From the NCBI RefSeq assembly GCF_001457475.1, contig NZ_LN831029.1, forward strand, positions 5,456,001 to 5,520,000: a DNA stretch of 64,000 nt, read 5' to 3'. This document shows positions 48,015 to 57,118 of this stretch, one piece after another. This DNA comes from Achromobacter xylosoxidans. Lineage in GTDB: Bacteria > Pseudomonadota > Gammaproteobacteria > Burkholderiales > Burkholderiaceae_B. The position numbers and the translations under genes were made by a program. The notes beneath the pieces are model-generated. The model made no database searches. It had not been told where the DNA came from and worked only from the letters and a program-made list of their open reading frames with translations. Position 1 is the first letter of the stretch; each line of letters starts with the position of its first letter.

Positions 48015-50891
48015 ATGCTAGAAACCGTCATCAAGCGCGACCGCGATCTGGGCACCCCGGCGCGGGTGTCCGAAAAGACCGTCACCCTGACCATCGACGG
48101 CCAGGAAATCACCGTGGCCGAAGGCACCTCGCTGATGCGCGCGGCCGCCGAGGCCGGCATCAACATCCCCAAGCTCTGCGCCACCGACAGCCTGGAGCCG
48201 TTCGGCTCGTGCCGCCTGTGCCTGGTGCAGATCGAGGGCCGGCGCGGCTATCCCGCCTCGTGCACCACGCCGGCCGAGAACGGCATGGTGGTGTTCACCG
48301 AAACGCCCAAGCTGCACGACCTGCGGCGCGGGGTGATGGAGCTGTACATCTCCGACCATCCGCTGGACTGCCTGACCTGTCCGGCCAACGGCGACTGCGA
48401 GCTGCAGGACATGGCCGGCGTGGTGGGGCTGCGCAACGTGCGCTACGGCTATGACGGCGCCAATCACTTGAAAAGCGAGAAGGACGAGTCCAATCCGTAC
48501 TTCACCTATGACGCCTCCAAGTGCATCGTCTGCAACCGCTGCGTGCGCGCCTGCGAGGAAACCCAGGGCACCTTCGCGCTGACCATCTCCGGCAAGGGCT
48601 TCGAGTCGCGCGTGTCGCCGGGGCAGGACCAGCCGTTCCTGGACAGCGAATGCGTGTCCTGCGGCGCCTGCGTGCAAGCCTGTCCGACCGCGACCCTGCA
48701 GGAAAAGACCGTCATCATGATGGGCCAGGCCGAGCACTCGGTGGTCACCACCTGCGCCTATTGCGGCGTGGGCTGCGGCTTCAAGGCCGAGATGAAGGGC
48801 CAGGAAGTGGTGCGCATGGTGCCGTGGAAGGACGGCCAGGCCAATCGCGGCCACTCGTGCGTCAAGGGCCGCTTCGCCTGGGGCTACGCCACCCACAAGG
48901 AACGCGTGCTCAAGCCGATGATCCGCAAGCGCATCACCGATTCCTGGCGCGAAGTGTCGTGGGAAGAGGCGATCGAGTACGCGGCTTCCGAATTCCGCCG
49001 CATCCAGGGCCAGTACGGCCGCGACGCGGTCGGCGGCATCACCTCGTCGCGCTGCACCAACGAGGAAACCTGGCTGGTGCAGAAGCTGGTGCGCGCCGCC
49101 TTCGGCACCAACAACGTCGACACCTGCGCCCGCGTGTGCCATTCGCCCACGGGCTACGGGCTGAAGCAGACGCTGGGCGAATCCGCCGGCACCCAGACCT
49201 TCGACTCGGTGATGCACACCGACGTGGTCATCGTCATGGGCGCCAACCCCTCCAGCGGCCATCCGGTGTTCGCCTCGCGCCTGAAGCGCCGCCTGCGCCA
49301 GGGCGCGCGGCTGATCGTGATCGACCCGCGCCGCATCGAGCTGGTGAGTTCGCCGCACATCAAGGCCGACTTCCACCTGCAGGTGCGGCCCGGCACCAAC
49401 ACCGCGCTGCTGTCATCGATGGCGCACGTGATCGCCACCGAAGGGCTGATCGACGAGGCCTACGTGGCCGAGCGCTGCGAGGCCAAGGCGTTCCAGGAAT
49501 GGCGCGACTTCGTGTCGCTGCCCGAGAACTCGCCCGAAGCCATGGCCGAGATCACCGGCGTGCCGGCGCAGGCCGTGCGCGGCGCGGCGCGCCTGTTCGC
49601 CACCGGCGGCAACGGCTCGATCTACTACGGCCTGGGCGTGACCGAGCACAGCCAGGGATCGACCACCGTCATGGCCATCGCCAACCTGGCCATGGCCACC
49701 GGCAATGTCGGCCGCGAGGGCGTGGGCGTGAACCCGCTGCGCGGCCAGAACAACGTGCAGGGCTCCTGCGACATGGGTTCGTTCCCGCACGAGCTGCCGG
49801 GCTACCGCCACATTTCCGACAACGTGGCGCGGGCGCAGTTCGAGCAGGACTGGGGCGTGACGCTGCAGCCCGAGCCCGGCCTGCGCATTCCCAACATGTT
49901 CGAGGCCGCGCTGGGCGGCACCTTCAAGGGCCTGTACTGCCAGGGCGAGGACATCGTGCAGTCCGACCCCAACACGCAGCACGTGGCGGCGTCGCTGGCG
50001 GCGATGGAGTGCATCGTGGTGCAGGACCTGTTCCTGAACGAGACCGCCAAGTACGCGCACGTGTTCCTGCCGGGTTCGTCGTTCCTGGAAAAGGACGGCA
50101 CCTTCACCAACGCCGAGCGCCGCATCTCGCGCGTGCGCAAGGTGATGGAACCGAAGAACGGCAAGGCCGACTGGGAAGTGACCGTGGCGCTGTCGAACGC
50201 GCTGGGCTATCCCATGAACTACCGCCACCCGCGCGAGATCATGGAGGAGATCGCGCGCCTGACGCCGACCTTCAGCGGCGTCAGCTACGAGAAGCTGGAC
50301 AAGCTGGGCAGCCTGCAATGGCCATGCAACGACGACGCGCCCGAGGGCACGCCGATCATGCACATCGACAGCTTCGTGCGCGGCAAGGGCAAGTTCATGA
50401 TCACCAAGTACGTGCCGACCGACGAACGCAGCACGCGCCGCTTCCCGCTGCTGTTGACCACCGGCCGCATCCTGTCGCAATACAACGTGGGCGCGCAGAC
50501 GCGCCGCACGCCCAATGTCATGTGGCACAGCGAGGACGTGCTGGAGATCCATCCGCAGGACGCCGAGGACCGTGGCGTCAACGAAGGCGACTGGGTCGGC
50601 ATCCAGAGCCGCTCGGGCGAGACGGTGCTGCGCGCGACCCTGACCGACCGGGTGCAGCCGGGCGTGGTATACACCACCTTCCACTTCCCCGAGTCCGGCG
50701 CCAACGTCGTCACCACCGACAGTTCCGACTGGGCCACCAACTGCCCCGAGTACAAGGTCACGGCCGTGCAGGTCACGCGCGTGTCCCAGCCATCGGAATG
50801 GCAGCGGCAATGGTCGCGCTTCGCGGACATCCAGCAGAAGCTGCTGCGCGAGCGCTCACGCGAAAGCGAAGCCACGCTGGCGGGGAAATAA
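48015..50891 (+). CDS. fdsA: Formate dehydrogenase, alpha (molybdenum catalytic) subunit
   Basis: This 958-residue catalytic subunit binds bis-MGD and several Fe-S clusters. The N-terminal NuoG-like part has a 2Fe-2S site (CATDSLEPFGSCRLCLVQ), a His-ligated cluster (HPLDCLTCPANGDCELQ) and ferredoxin motifs (CIVCNRCVRACEE, CVSCGACVQACP). The Mo domain starts with the 4Fe-4S ligands CAYCGVGC, and the metal ligand is Cys375 in ARVCHSPT, so this is a cysteine rather than selenocysteine enzyme. A C-terminal molybdopterin dinucleotide-binding domain covers about 815-935. Confidence 0.97.
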   Translation: MLETVIKRDRDLGTPARVSEKTVTLTIDGQEITVAEGTSLMRAAAEAGINIPKLCATDSLEPFGSCRLCLVQIEGRRGYPASCTTPAENGMVVFTETPKLHDLRRGVMELYISDHPLDCLTCPANGDCELQDMAGVVGLRNVRYGYDGANHLKSEKDESNPYFTYDASKCIVCNRCVRACEETQGTFALTISGKGFESRVSPGQDQPFLDSECVSCGACVQACPTATLQEKTVIMMGQAEHSVVTTCAYCGVGCGFKAEMKGQEVVRMVPWKDGQANRGHSCVKGRFAWGYATHKERVLKPMIRKRITDSWREVSWEEAIEYAASEFRRIQGQYGRDAVGGITSSRCTNEETWLVQKLVRAAFGTNNVDTCARVCHSPTGYGLKQTLGESAGTQTFDSVMHTDVVIVMGANPSSGHPVFASRLKRRLRQGARLIVIDPRRIELVSSPHIKADFHLQVRPGTNTALLSSMAHVIATEGLIDEAYVAERCEAKAFQEWRDFVSLPENSPEAMAEITGVPAQAVRGAARLFATGGNGSIYYGLGVTEHSQGSTTVMAIANLAMATGNVGREGVGVNPLRGQNNVQGSCDMGSFPHELPGYRHISDNVARAQFEQDWGVTLQPEPGLRIPNMFEAALGGTFKGLYCQGEDIVQSDPNTQHVAASLAAMECIVVQDLFLNETAKYAHVFLPGSSFLEKDGTFTNAERRISRVRKVMEPKNGKADWEVTVALSNALGYPMNYRHPREIMEEIARLTPTFSGVSYEKLDKLGSLQWPCNDDAPEGTPIMHIDSFVRGKGKFMITKYVPTDERSTRRFPLLLTTGRILSQYNVGAQTRRTPNVMWHSEDVLEIHPQDAEDRGVNEGDWVGIQSRSGETVLRATLTDRVQPGVVYTTFHFPESGANVVTTDSSDWATNCPEYKVTAVQVTRVSQPSEWQRQWSRFADIQQKLLRERSRESEATLAGK

Positions 50892-50915
50892 CCCCGACAG
50901 CCGGCCGGAGCCGCC

Positions 50916-51752
50916 ATGGACCACAGCCCTTCCTCCCCCGCAGACCGCCCCGATTCCGTGGCGGCCCAGGTGACCCGCGTGCGCTCCGGCGCCATCGCGC
51001 CGCACGCCGAGGGCGACCGGCTGGCCGAGGAAACGCCAGTGGCGCTGGAGTTCAACGGCATCAGCCACGCCACCATGCTGGCCACGCCCGCCGACCTGGA
51101 GGACTTCGCCGTCGGCTTTTCGCTGTCGGAAGGCATCATCGACAGCGTGGCCGACGTGCGCGGCATCGACGTGCTGCCGCAATGCGACGGCATCGTGGTG
51201 CAGATCGAGATTTCCAGCGCCTGCGAGGCGCGCTTGAAATCGCGCCGCCGCGCCATGGCCGGACGCACCGGCTGCGGGCTGTGCGGCGTCGAGACGCTGC
51301 CCGAGGTGCTGCGGCCGGTCGCGCCGGTGCCTGCCGGCGCGCCGCTGCCGGTGGGCGCGGTGCTGCGGGCGATGCGCGACATGCGCGCGCGCCAGGCGCT
51401 GCATGACCTGACCGGCGCCACCCACGCCGCCGGCTGGGCCGACGCCAGCGGCGCCGTGGCCCTGGTGCGCGAGGACGTGGGCCGCCACAACGCGCTCGAC
51501 AAGCTGGTCGGCGCGCTGGCGCGCCAGGCCCTGTCCGCCGCGCACGGCGTGGTGCTGGTGTCCAGCCGCGCCAGCTTCGAGATGGTGCAGAAGACCGCAG
51601 CGGCCGGCGTCGGCATCCTGGCGGCGGTATCGGCCCCGACCGCGTTGGCCGTGCGCCTGGCCGACAGCGCCGGCATCGCGCTGCTGGGCTTTTTGCGCGA
51701 CGACGACGCGACCCTGTATTCCCACCCTGAACGCATCACTTCGCAGACCTGA
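50916..51752 (+). CDS. fdhD: Formate dehydrogenase sulfurtransferase FdhD (FdsC)
   Basis: FdhD sulfurates and protects the bis-MGD cofactor before insertion into formate dehydrogenase. The 278 residues have EFNGISHATMLATPADLEDFAVGFS, the CxxC site GRTGCGLCG (Cys120, Cys123) and VREDVGRHNALDKLVG with SSRASFEMVQKTA. In fds operons this gene is named fdsC. It is 24 bp after fdsA and five bases before fdsD. Confidence 0.94.
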   Translation: MDHSPSSPADRPDSVAAQVTRVRSGAIAPHAEGDRLAEETPVALEFNGISHATMLATPADLEDFAVGFSLSEGIIDSVADVRGIDVLPQCDGIVVQIEISSACEARLKSRRRAMAGRTGCGLCGVETLPEVLRPVAPVPAGAPLPVGAVLRAMRDMRARQALHDLTGATHAAGWADASGAVALVREDVGRHNALDKLVGALARQALSAAHGVVLVSSRASFEMVQKTAAAGVGILAAVSAPTALAVRLADSAGIALLGFLRDDDATLYSHPERITSQT

Positions 51753-51757
51753 CACGC

Positions 51758-52015
51758 ATGGAAATCGGCAACCTGATCCGCATGGCCAACCGCATCGGCC
51801 AATTCTTCGAAGCCATGCCGCTGCGGCCGGAAGCGGTGGAAGGCGTGGCCAACCACATCCACAAATTCTGGGAGCCCCGCATGCGCAACGAGCTGCTGGA
51901 CTTCCTGGCGCGGCAGCCCGACGGCGATGCCGGCGAACACCAATTGCATCCGCTGGTGCTGGAGGCGGTGGCGCAGAACCGCGAACGCCTGACACCGCTG
52001 GCGCGCTTGTCCTGA
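51758..52015 (+). CDS. fdsD: Formate dehydrogenase delta subunit
   Basis: The 85-residue FdsD protein begins IGNLIRMANRIGQFFEAMP and contains VANHIHKFWEPRMRNELL, the two conserved blocks of the family. It is a small accessory subunit of the soluble NAD-dependent enzyme without visible cofactor ligands. It closes the fdsGBA-fdhD-fdsD operon. Confidence 0.93.
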   Translation: MEIGNLIRMANRIGQFFEAMPLRPEAVEGVANHIHKFWEPRMRNELLDFLARQPDGDAGEHQLHPLVLEAVAQNRERLTPLARLS

Positions 52016-52161
52016 CCGACCGACGCGTCCACACCGATCCGCGTGCCCACGACGGCGCGCGGGCGCAGCAAGCTTTACCGCAGCAAAGGGTTCAACAAGA
52101 GACGGCGGGACTGGATTTCTCCAGCCAACGCCGCTATAAAGCCGCACCCCGAGGAGACCTC

Positions 52162-53829
52162 ATGGAAAGCACTGCAACACTCGACCTGCCCGGCGCCAAG
52201 CCGGGCTTCCTGGACAAAGAACGCACCATCGCCGGGCCGGGCTTCTCGCGCTGGCTGGTACCCCCGGCCGCGCTGGCCATCCACCTTTGCATCGGCATGG
52301 CCTATGGCTTTTCGGTGTTCTGGCTGCCCCTGTCCAAGGCCATCGGCGGCGCCCAGCCGCTGCAATGCCCGGCCGACATGAGCCTGGTCGCCGAACTGTT
52401 CACCACCAGTTGCGACTGGCGCATCTCCACCATGGGGTGGATGTACACGCTGTTCTTCGTGCTGCTGGGCTGCTCGGCGGCCCTGTGGGGCGGCTGGCTG
52501 GAACGCGCCGGACCGCGCAAGGCCGGCGTGGTGTCGGCGCTGTGCTGGTGCGGCGGCCTGGTGATCTCGGCGGCCGGCGTCTACCTGCACCAGATGTGGA
52601 TGCTGTGGCTGGGCTCGGGCGTCATCGGCGGCATCGGGCTGGGGCTGGGCTATATCTCGCCGGTCAGCACGCTGATCAAGTGGTTCCCGGACCGTCGCGG
52701 CATGGCGACGGGCATGGCCATCATGGGCTTCGGCGGCGGCGCCATGATCGGCGCGCCGCTGGCCGACGTGCTGATGCGCCACTTCGCCACGCCCACCTCG
52801 CCGGGCGTGTGGCAGACCTTCCTGACCATGGCGCTGGTGTACTTCGTCTTCATGATGTCGGGCGCGCTCGGCTACCGCGTGCCGCCCACCGGCTGGAAGC
52901 CGCAAGGCTGGACCGCGCCCGCCAAGCACGCCAACAACGTCATGATCACCAAGGGCCACGTGCACGTGAAGCGGGTCTGGGGCGTGCCGCAGTTCTGGCT
53001 GGTGTGGTTGGTGCTGTGCCTGAACGTGACCGCCGGCATCGGCATCCTGGGCATGGCCTCGCCGCTGCTGCAGGAAGTGTTCGGCGGCGGCCTGATCAAC
53101 AAGCCCGAGCTGGGCTACGGCCAGCTCGACAAGAGCCAGCTGGCCGCGATCGCCGCCATCGCCGCGGGCTTTACCGGCCTGCTCAGCCTGTTCAATATCG
53201 GCGGCCGCTTCTTCTGGGCCAGCCTGTCGGACAAGCTGGGCCGCAAGATGACCTACCTGGTGTTCTTCGTGCTGGGCTTCGCGCTGTACGCGGCCATTCC
53301 GTGGACCGCGCACATGGGCGCGCTGGCGTTGTTCGTGGGGGCCTTCTGCGTCATCCTGTCGATGTACGGCGGCGGCTTTTCCACCGTGCCGGCCTACCTG
53401 GCGGACCTGTTCGGCACGCAGATGGTGGGCGCCATCCACGGCCGCCTGCTCACGGCGTGGTCGGCGGCGGGCATCTTCGGGCCGGTGCTGGTGAACTACA
53501 TCCGCGAATACCAGCTGTCCATCGGCGTGCCGCGGGCGCAGGTCTACGACATCACCATGTACATCCTGGCGGGCATGCTGGTGCTGGGCTTCCTGTGCAA
53601 CCTGGCGATCCGCCCGGTGAATCCCAAGTACTTCATGAACGACGAGGAACTGGCGCGCGAAAAGGCCCTGGCGCACGAGCGCGCCGTGGCCGCCGAGACC
53701 CATGGCGTGGGCGCCTCGACCTTCCGCACGCCGCTGGCCCTGGTGCTGTTCGCCTGGGCCTGCGTCGGCATCCCGCTGGCCTGGGGCATCTGGATCACGC
53801 TGCAAAAGACGGTGGTGCTGTTCCACTGA
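52162..53829 (+). CDS. OFA-family (oxalate/formate antiporter-type) MFS transporter
   Basis: The 555-residue membrane protein has about twelve to fourteen helices. It opens PPAALAIHLCIGMAYGFSVFWLPLSKAIG, and its later GFGGGAMIGAPL, GRFFWASLSDKLGRK and MYGGGFSTVPAYLADLFG fit the OFA branch of the MFS. A long loop between helices 1 and 2 carries two Cys (LQCPADM, TTSCDWR). GAGGAG lies before the ATG. Its place after the fds operon suggests import of formate or of a compound that yields formate, such as oxalate; direct evidence is lacking. Confidence 0.85.
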   Translation: MESTATLDLPGAKPGFLDKERTIAGPGFSRWLVPPAALAIHLCIGMAYGFSVFWLPLSKAIGGAQPLQCPADMSLVAELFTTSCDWRISTMGWMYTLFFVLLGCSAALWGGWLERAGPRKAGVVSALCWCGGLVISAAGVYLHQMWMLWLGSGVIGGIGLGLGYISPVSTLIKWFPDRRGMATGMAIMGFGGGAMIGAPLADVLMRHFATPTSPGVWQTFLTMALVYFVFMMSGALGYRVPPTGWKPQGWTAPAKHANNVMITKGHVHVKRVWGVPQFWLVWLVLCLNVTAGIGILGMASPLLQEVFGGGLINKPELGYGQLDKSQLAAIAAIAAGFTGLLSLFNIGGRFFWASLSDKLGRKMTYLVFFVLGFALYAAIPWTAHMGALALFVGAFCVILSMYGGGFSTVPAYLADLFGTQMVGAIHGRLLTAWSAAGIFGPVLVNYIREYQLSIGVPRAQVYDITMYILAGMLVLGFLCNLAIRPVNPKYFMNDEELAREKALAHERAVAAETHGVGASTFRTPLALVLFAWACVGIPLAWGIWITLQKTVVLFH

Positions 53830-53983
53830 GACGGACCCGGCGGGCGGCGCCACGCCTCGTCCGCCGCCCACGGGGCGCGAAGCTGCTACATTGGCAGCCC
53901 GCGCCTTTTCTTTTTCCGTTCCCCGGATTTCCCCGTTTCATGACCGCCCTGTCCCCCAAGCCTTCCCTGCCCGGAGCGTCCCG

Positions 53984-55114
53984 TTGACCCAGCCTGAACT
54001 GCATTGGACGGAGGGCGAGGCCCCGGACCTGACCCACCATAGCGCCCGCTGGCGCTCGGAATCGGGCGCCGCGCCCCCCAAGCGCGTGGTGCTGGCCGAC
54101 GACCGCACCACGGCGGACGCGGCCTATCGCCTGGCCTGCGAAGGGGTCGGCCTGCTGTGGCGTGGCGACTTCCAGAATGCGCGCCAGTTGCTGCAGGCCA
54201 TGACCCGGCGGGTCGACAAGCGTCCGCGCAAGCCGGTGGACACCATGCTGGAGGCCTTCAACCAGCATCGCCAGATCCAGTCGCAGCGCGCCCGCGTCCT
54301 GGGCATGCTGCTGATTCCGTTCGACGCCGGCCACGGCATTTCGCTGCGCCGCGCGCCGGATGCGCGGCAGGCCTGCGAAGAGGCCCACGGCCCCGCCAAC
54401 GAGCCCTACGTGGCGTCGCTGCGCGAACTGCTGGGCCTGATCGGCGCCTTCGAATGGCGCAAGAAAGGCGTGGAGATCCCCGCGCTGGACAACCGCATCC
54501 ACCCCCACTACGGCGTGTTTTCGCCGTTGCGCGGCGAGTACATCGACCTGGTGGCGCGCACGCCGATGCCGCGCGGCAGCGTGGCCTTCGATATCGGCAC
54601 CGGCACCGGCGTGCTGGCGGCGGTGCTGGCGCGGCGCGGCGGCAAGCGCGTCATCGCCACCGACATGGACCCGCGGGCGCTGGCCTGCGCCCGCGAAAAC
54701 CTCGAACGGCTGGGCCTGTCGAAACAGGTCGAGGTGGCGCAGGCCGACCTCTTTCCCGAAGGCCGGGTGTCGCTGGCCGTCTGCAACCCGCCGTGGCTGC
54801 CGGCCCGGCCCAGTTCGCCCGTCGAGCACGCCGTCTACGACCCCGACAGCCGCATGCTGCGGGGCTTCCTGAACGGGCTGGCGGCGCACCTGACGCCCAG
54901 CGGCGAGGGCTGGCTGATCCTGTCGGACCTGGCCGAGCACCTGGGGCTGCGCACCCGCGAGCAATTGCTGGAGATGATCGAGCAGGCCGGCCTGCGCGTG
55001 CTGGAACGCATCGATACGCGGCCCACGCATGGCCGCGCCAAGGATCCCGACGATCCCTTGTACGCGGCGCGCTCGAAGGAAGTCACGTCGCTATGGCGGC
55101 TGGCGGCGGCCTGA
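53984..55114 (+). CDS. Class I SAM-dependent methyltransferase
   Basis: The 376-residue protein has an N-terminal domain of unknown type (to about 180) and a C-terminal Rossmann methyltransferase with the SAM loop AFDIGTGTGVLAAVLA and VCNPPWLPARP. NPPW is the catalytic motif of N6-adenine and glutamine methylases such as PrmC and RlmG. The target is unknown. The start is a TTG at 53984 with GGAG seven bases upstream, overlapping the stop of a 15-codon frame (53940-53987). A -10-like TACATT lies near 53886. It converges on the DUF1345 gene at a shared terminator. Confidence 0.82.
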   Translation: MTQPELHWTEGEAPDLTHHSARWRSESGAAPPKRVVLADDRTTADAAYRLACEGVGLLWRGDFQNARQLLQAMTRRVDKRPRKPVDTMLEAFNQHRQIQSQRARVLGMLLIPFDAGHGISLRRAPDARQACEEAHGPANEPYVASLRELLGLIGAFEWRKKGVEIPALDNRIHPHYGVFSPLRGEYIDLVARTPMPRGSVAFDIGTGTGVLAAVLARRGGKRVIATDMDPRALACARENLERLGLSKQVEVAQADLFPEGRVSLAVCNPPWLPARPSSPVEHAVYDPDSRMLRGFLNGLAAHLTPSGEGWLILSDLAEHLGLRTREQLLEMIEQAGLRVLERIDTRPTHGRAKDPDDPLYAARSKEVTSLWRLAAA

Positions 55115-55137
55115 GAGCGGTCAACCGGCCTCACGGT

Positions 55138-55164
55138 AAAAAAACGGCTTCACGGCCGTTTTTT
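55138..55164. terminator. Bidirectional terminator between methyltransferase and DUF1345 genes
   Basis: Seven A residues, a CGGC...GCCG stem and six T residues make a hairpin that is symmetrical enough to end both convergent transcripts. It touches the stop codon of the minus-strand gene. Confidence 0.75.
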
Positions 55165-55853
55165 CATGCCCGCCCCGCCGCGACGTTGACGCTGATGGCG
55201 ATGATGAAGACGTTGAAGAAGAAGGCGATGACGCTGTGCACCAGCGCCGTGCGCCGCATCCGCCGGCTGACGATCTGCACGTCGGAAACCTGGAACGTCA
55301 TGCCCAGCACCAGGGCGAAATAGGCGAAGTCCCAGTAGTCGGGGTCTTCCTTGCCCGGAAAATCCAGGCCCTTGTGCAGGGCATTGCGATAGCTGTAGTA
55401 GCCATGCGCGTAATGCAGCGCGAAGATCATGTTCAGGTAGAGCCACGACAGCACGATGCTGACGGCGGCCGCCACCAGGTCGGCCACGCCCTCGGCGCCG
55501 CCTGCCGCGCGCATTTCGGTCCACAGCGCCGCCATCACCAGGCAGGACAGCGCCACGCTGCTCCAGAGCACGGCGCTGCGGCCGACGTCGACCTGCTGCG
55601 CGCGTACCCGCATCATGTCCGGCGTGGCCCTGCCGAACGCGGCGCCGGTCAGCAGCAGGAACACCAGCGCCGCCACGTCGAACGCCAGCAGCCCGGCGCG
55701 GCTGGGCGTGAGGCCGACGCGCCACAGCGCGCCCGCCAGGATGGCGAACAGCGCGCCGCACAGCACCAGCCGCCGGTGCGCATGGAAGAACGGCAGCGGC
55801 GCGATCCCGGCGGGCGGTGATTCGATATCCGGATCCTTGACCGGCAGCGTCAT
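55164..55853 (-). CDS. DUF1345 membrane protein
   Basis: This 229-residue inner-membrane protein has four to five hydrophobic segments. The block [20 protein letters not shown] followed by [23 protein letters not shown] is the conserved core of DUF1345. Function is unknown. The ATG at 55853 follows GGGAG at good spacing. It lies 32 bp downstream of the chromate-transporter pair on the same strand and could be the third gene of that transcript. Confidence 0.82.
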   Translation of the reverse strand: MTLPVKDPDIESPPAGIAPLPFFHAHRRLVLCGALFAILAGALWRVGLTPSRAGLLAFDVAALVFLLLTGAAFGRATPDMMRVRAQQVDVGRSAVLWSSVALSCLVMAALWTEMRAAGGAEGVADLVAAAVSIVLSWLYLNMIFALHYAHGYYSYRNALHKGLDFPGKEDPDYWDFAYFALVLGMTFQVSDVQIVSRRMRRTALVHSVIAFFFNVFIIAISVNVAAGRA

Positions 55854-55885
55854 GGCGGACTCCCAGCGTGGCAGGAGCCTAAACG

Positions 55886-56410
55886 CTAACCGATAGCGAG
55901 CAATCCGACCAGCGCCCCGCCGAACAGCAGCCATAACGGGTGGATGCGCGAGGCGCTGCCCAGCAACGCGACCACGGCGGTGATGGCGCCCAGCAGCCAG
56001 GAATGCACCGAGGCCTCGGTGATCAGGGCGGCGCTGGCGGCCACCAGCCCCACCGTCATGGGGAAGATGCCGGCCTGGATCACGCCGCGCCAGGGCCGGT
56101 CCTTGAAGCGCTCCCACAGGCCCAGGGCGATGATGGTGATGAGGGACGACGGCCCGAACTTGGCCAGCGTGGTGACCAGCATGCCGGCCCAGCCGGCCAC
56201 GTGCCAGCCGACCAGCGTGACCACCATCAGGTTGGGGCCGGGCGCCGCCTGGCCCAGGGCGAACAGCGCGGAGAAGTCGGCGGCCGTCATCCAGCCGTGC
56301 ACCTCCACCACCTGGCGCTGCATTTCGGGCAGGATGGTGTTGCCGCCGCCGAAGGCCAGCACCGACAGCTGCGAAAAGATGATGGCCAGGGCGATCAGGG
56401 TCTGCATCAT
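55886..56410 (-). CDS. Chromate transporter (ChrA half), second subunit
   Basis: This 174-residue short-chain ChrA-type membrane protein has the motif [17 protein letters not shown] near the N-terminus and [19 protein letters not shown] in the middle. It corresponds to one half of the classical two-domain ChrA. Its start (ATGATG) overlaps the stop of the other half, so the two are coupled and probably form a heterodimer. CHR proteins export chromate or take up sulfate-like anions; which applies here is uncertain. Confidence 0.85.
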   Translation of the reverse strand: MMQTLIALAIIFSQLSVLAFGGGNTILPEMQRQVVEVHGWMTAADFSALFALGQAAPGPNLMVVTLVGWHVAGWAGMLVTTLAKFGPSSLITIIALGLWERFKDRPWRGVIQAGIFPMTVGLVAASAALITEASVHSWLLGAITAVVALLGSASRIHPLWLLFGGALVGLLAIG

Positions 56411-56985
56411 CGACGTTGCCTCCAGACCAGCAGGATGCTCAGCGGCGTCAGCACCGCCATGGTCGGCAGCAGCGGGATGCGCAGCACCGCGATGGCGATG
56501 AAACAGGCCGTGGCCACCAGGCCGGCCAGCCAATCGCGGCGCTTCAGGACCGGCATGCCGATCTTGACCGCCATCGAAATCAGCAGCCCCGCGGCAGCCG
56601 CGGCCAGCCCGGCGAACAGGTGCTGGATGTGCGGGTCGTTCTGGAAGCGGTCGTAGACCATGCCCAGCAGCACCACGATGGCCGAAGGCGCCAGGATCAG
56701 GCCCATCAGCGCCGCGAAGGCGCCGCGCGGGCCGCGGAACTTCATGCCCAGCGCCACCGACAGGTTGATGATGTTGCCGCCCGGCAGGAACTGGCACAGC
56801 CCCAGCAGGTCGGTGAACTCGGCGCCGGACAGCCAGCGGTGCTTTTCGACCACCATGCGGCGCGCCAGGGGCAGCGCGCCGCCGAAGGCGGTCAGGCCGA
56901 GCATGAGGAATCCGTAGAACAGTTGCCCGCAAGTGGGCGGCGGCCGCGTGGCGGCGTCGGGGGAATCAGGTGCTGCTGCGTTCAT
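56407..56985 (-). CDS. Chromate transporter (ChrA half), first subunit
   Basis: The 192-residue partner of the downstream half has the ChrA motifs [20 protein letters not shown] and [21 protein letters not shown], with five to six hydrophobic stretches and a 19-residue polar N-terminus. It is the first gene of the pair and is divergent from a LysR regulator across a 133-bp A/T-rich gap. Confidence 0.86.
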   Translation of the reverse strand: MNAAAPDSPDAATRPPPTCGQLFYGFLMLGLTAFGGALPLARRMVVEKHRWLSGAEFTDLLGLCQFLPGGNIINLSVALGMKFRGPRGAFAALMGLILAPSAIVVLLGMVYDRFQNDPHIQHLFAGLAAAAAGLLISMAVKIGMPVLKRRDWLAGLVATACFIAIAVLRIPLLPTMAVLTPLSILLVWRQRR

Positions 56986-57085
56986 TGTCGTGGAGGTCGC
57001 GGCGGGTCCGCAAGGCGCCGGCGCCGCGGCGCCGGGAGTGGAGAGACAGCACGCAGCCTACTCCCGCGCCAGGATAATGTCTAAT

Positions 57086-57109
57086 ATATGACTGGTTAAA
57101 CACTCATAT
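57086..57109. promoter_or_regulatory. Candidate LysR operator between chr genes and regulator
   Basis: ATATGA-N12-TCATAT lies 10 bp upstream of the LysR start in the only A/T-rich stretch of the gap. It is a plausible autoregulatory site that could also control the divergent chr genes. Confidence 0.45.
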
Positions 57110-57118
57110 TCTATTCAT

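Noticed and set aside
48015..50891. Selenocysteine or in-frame TGA in formate dehydrogenase alpha
   Set aside because: The metal ligand codon at 49137-49139 is TGC (Cys375) and the frame is uninterrupted.
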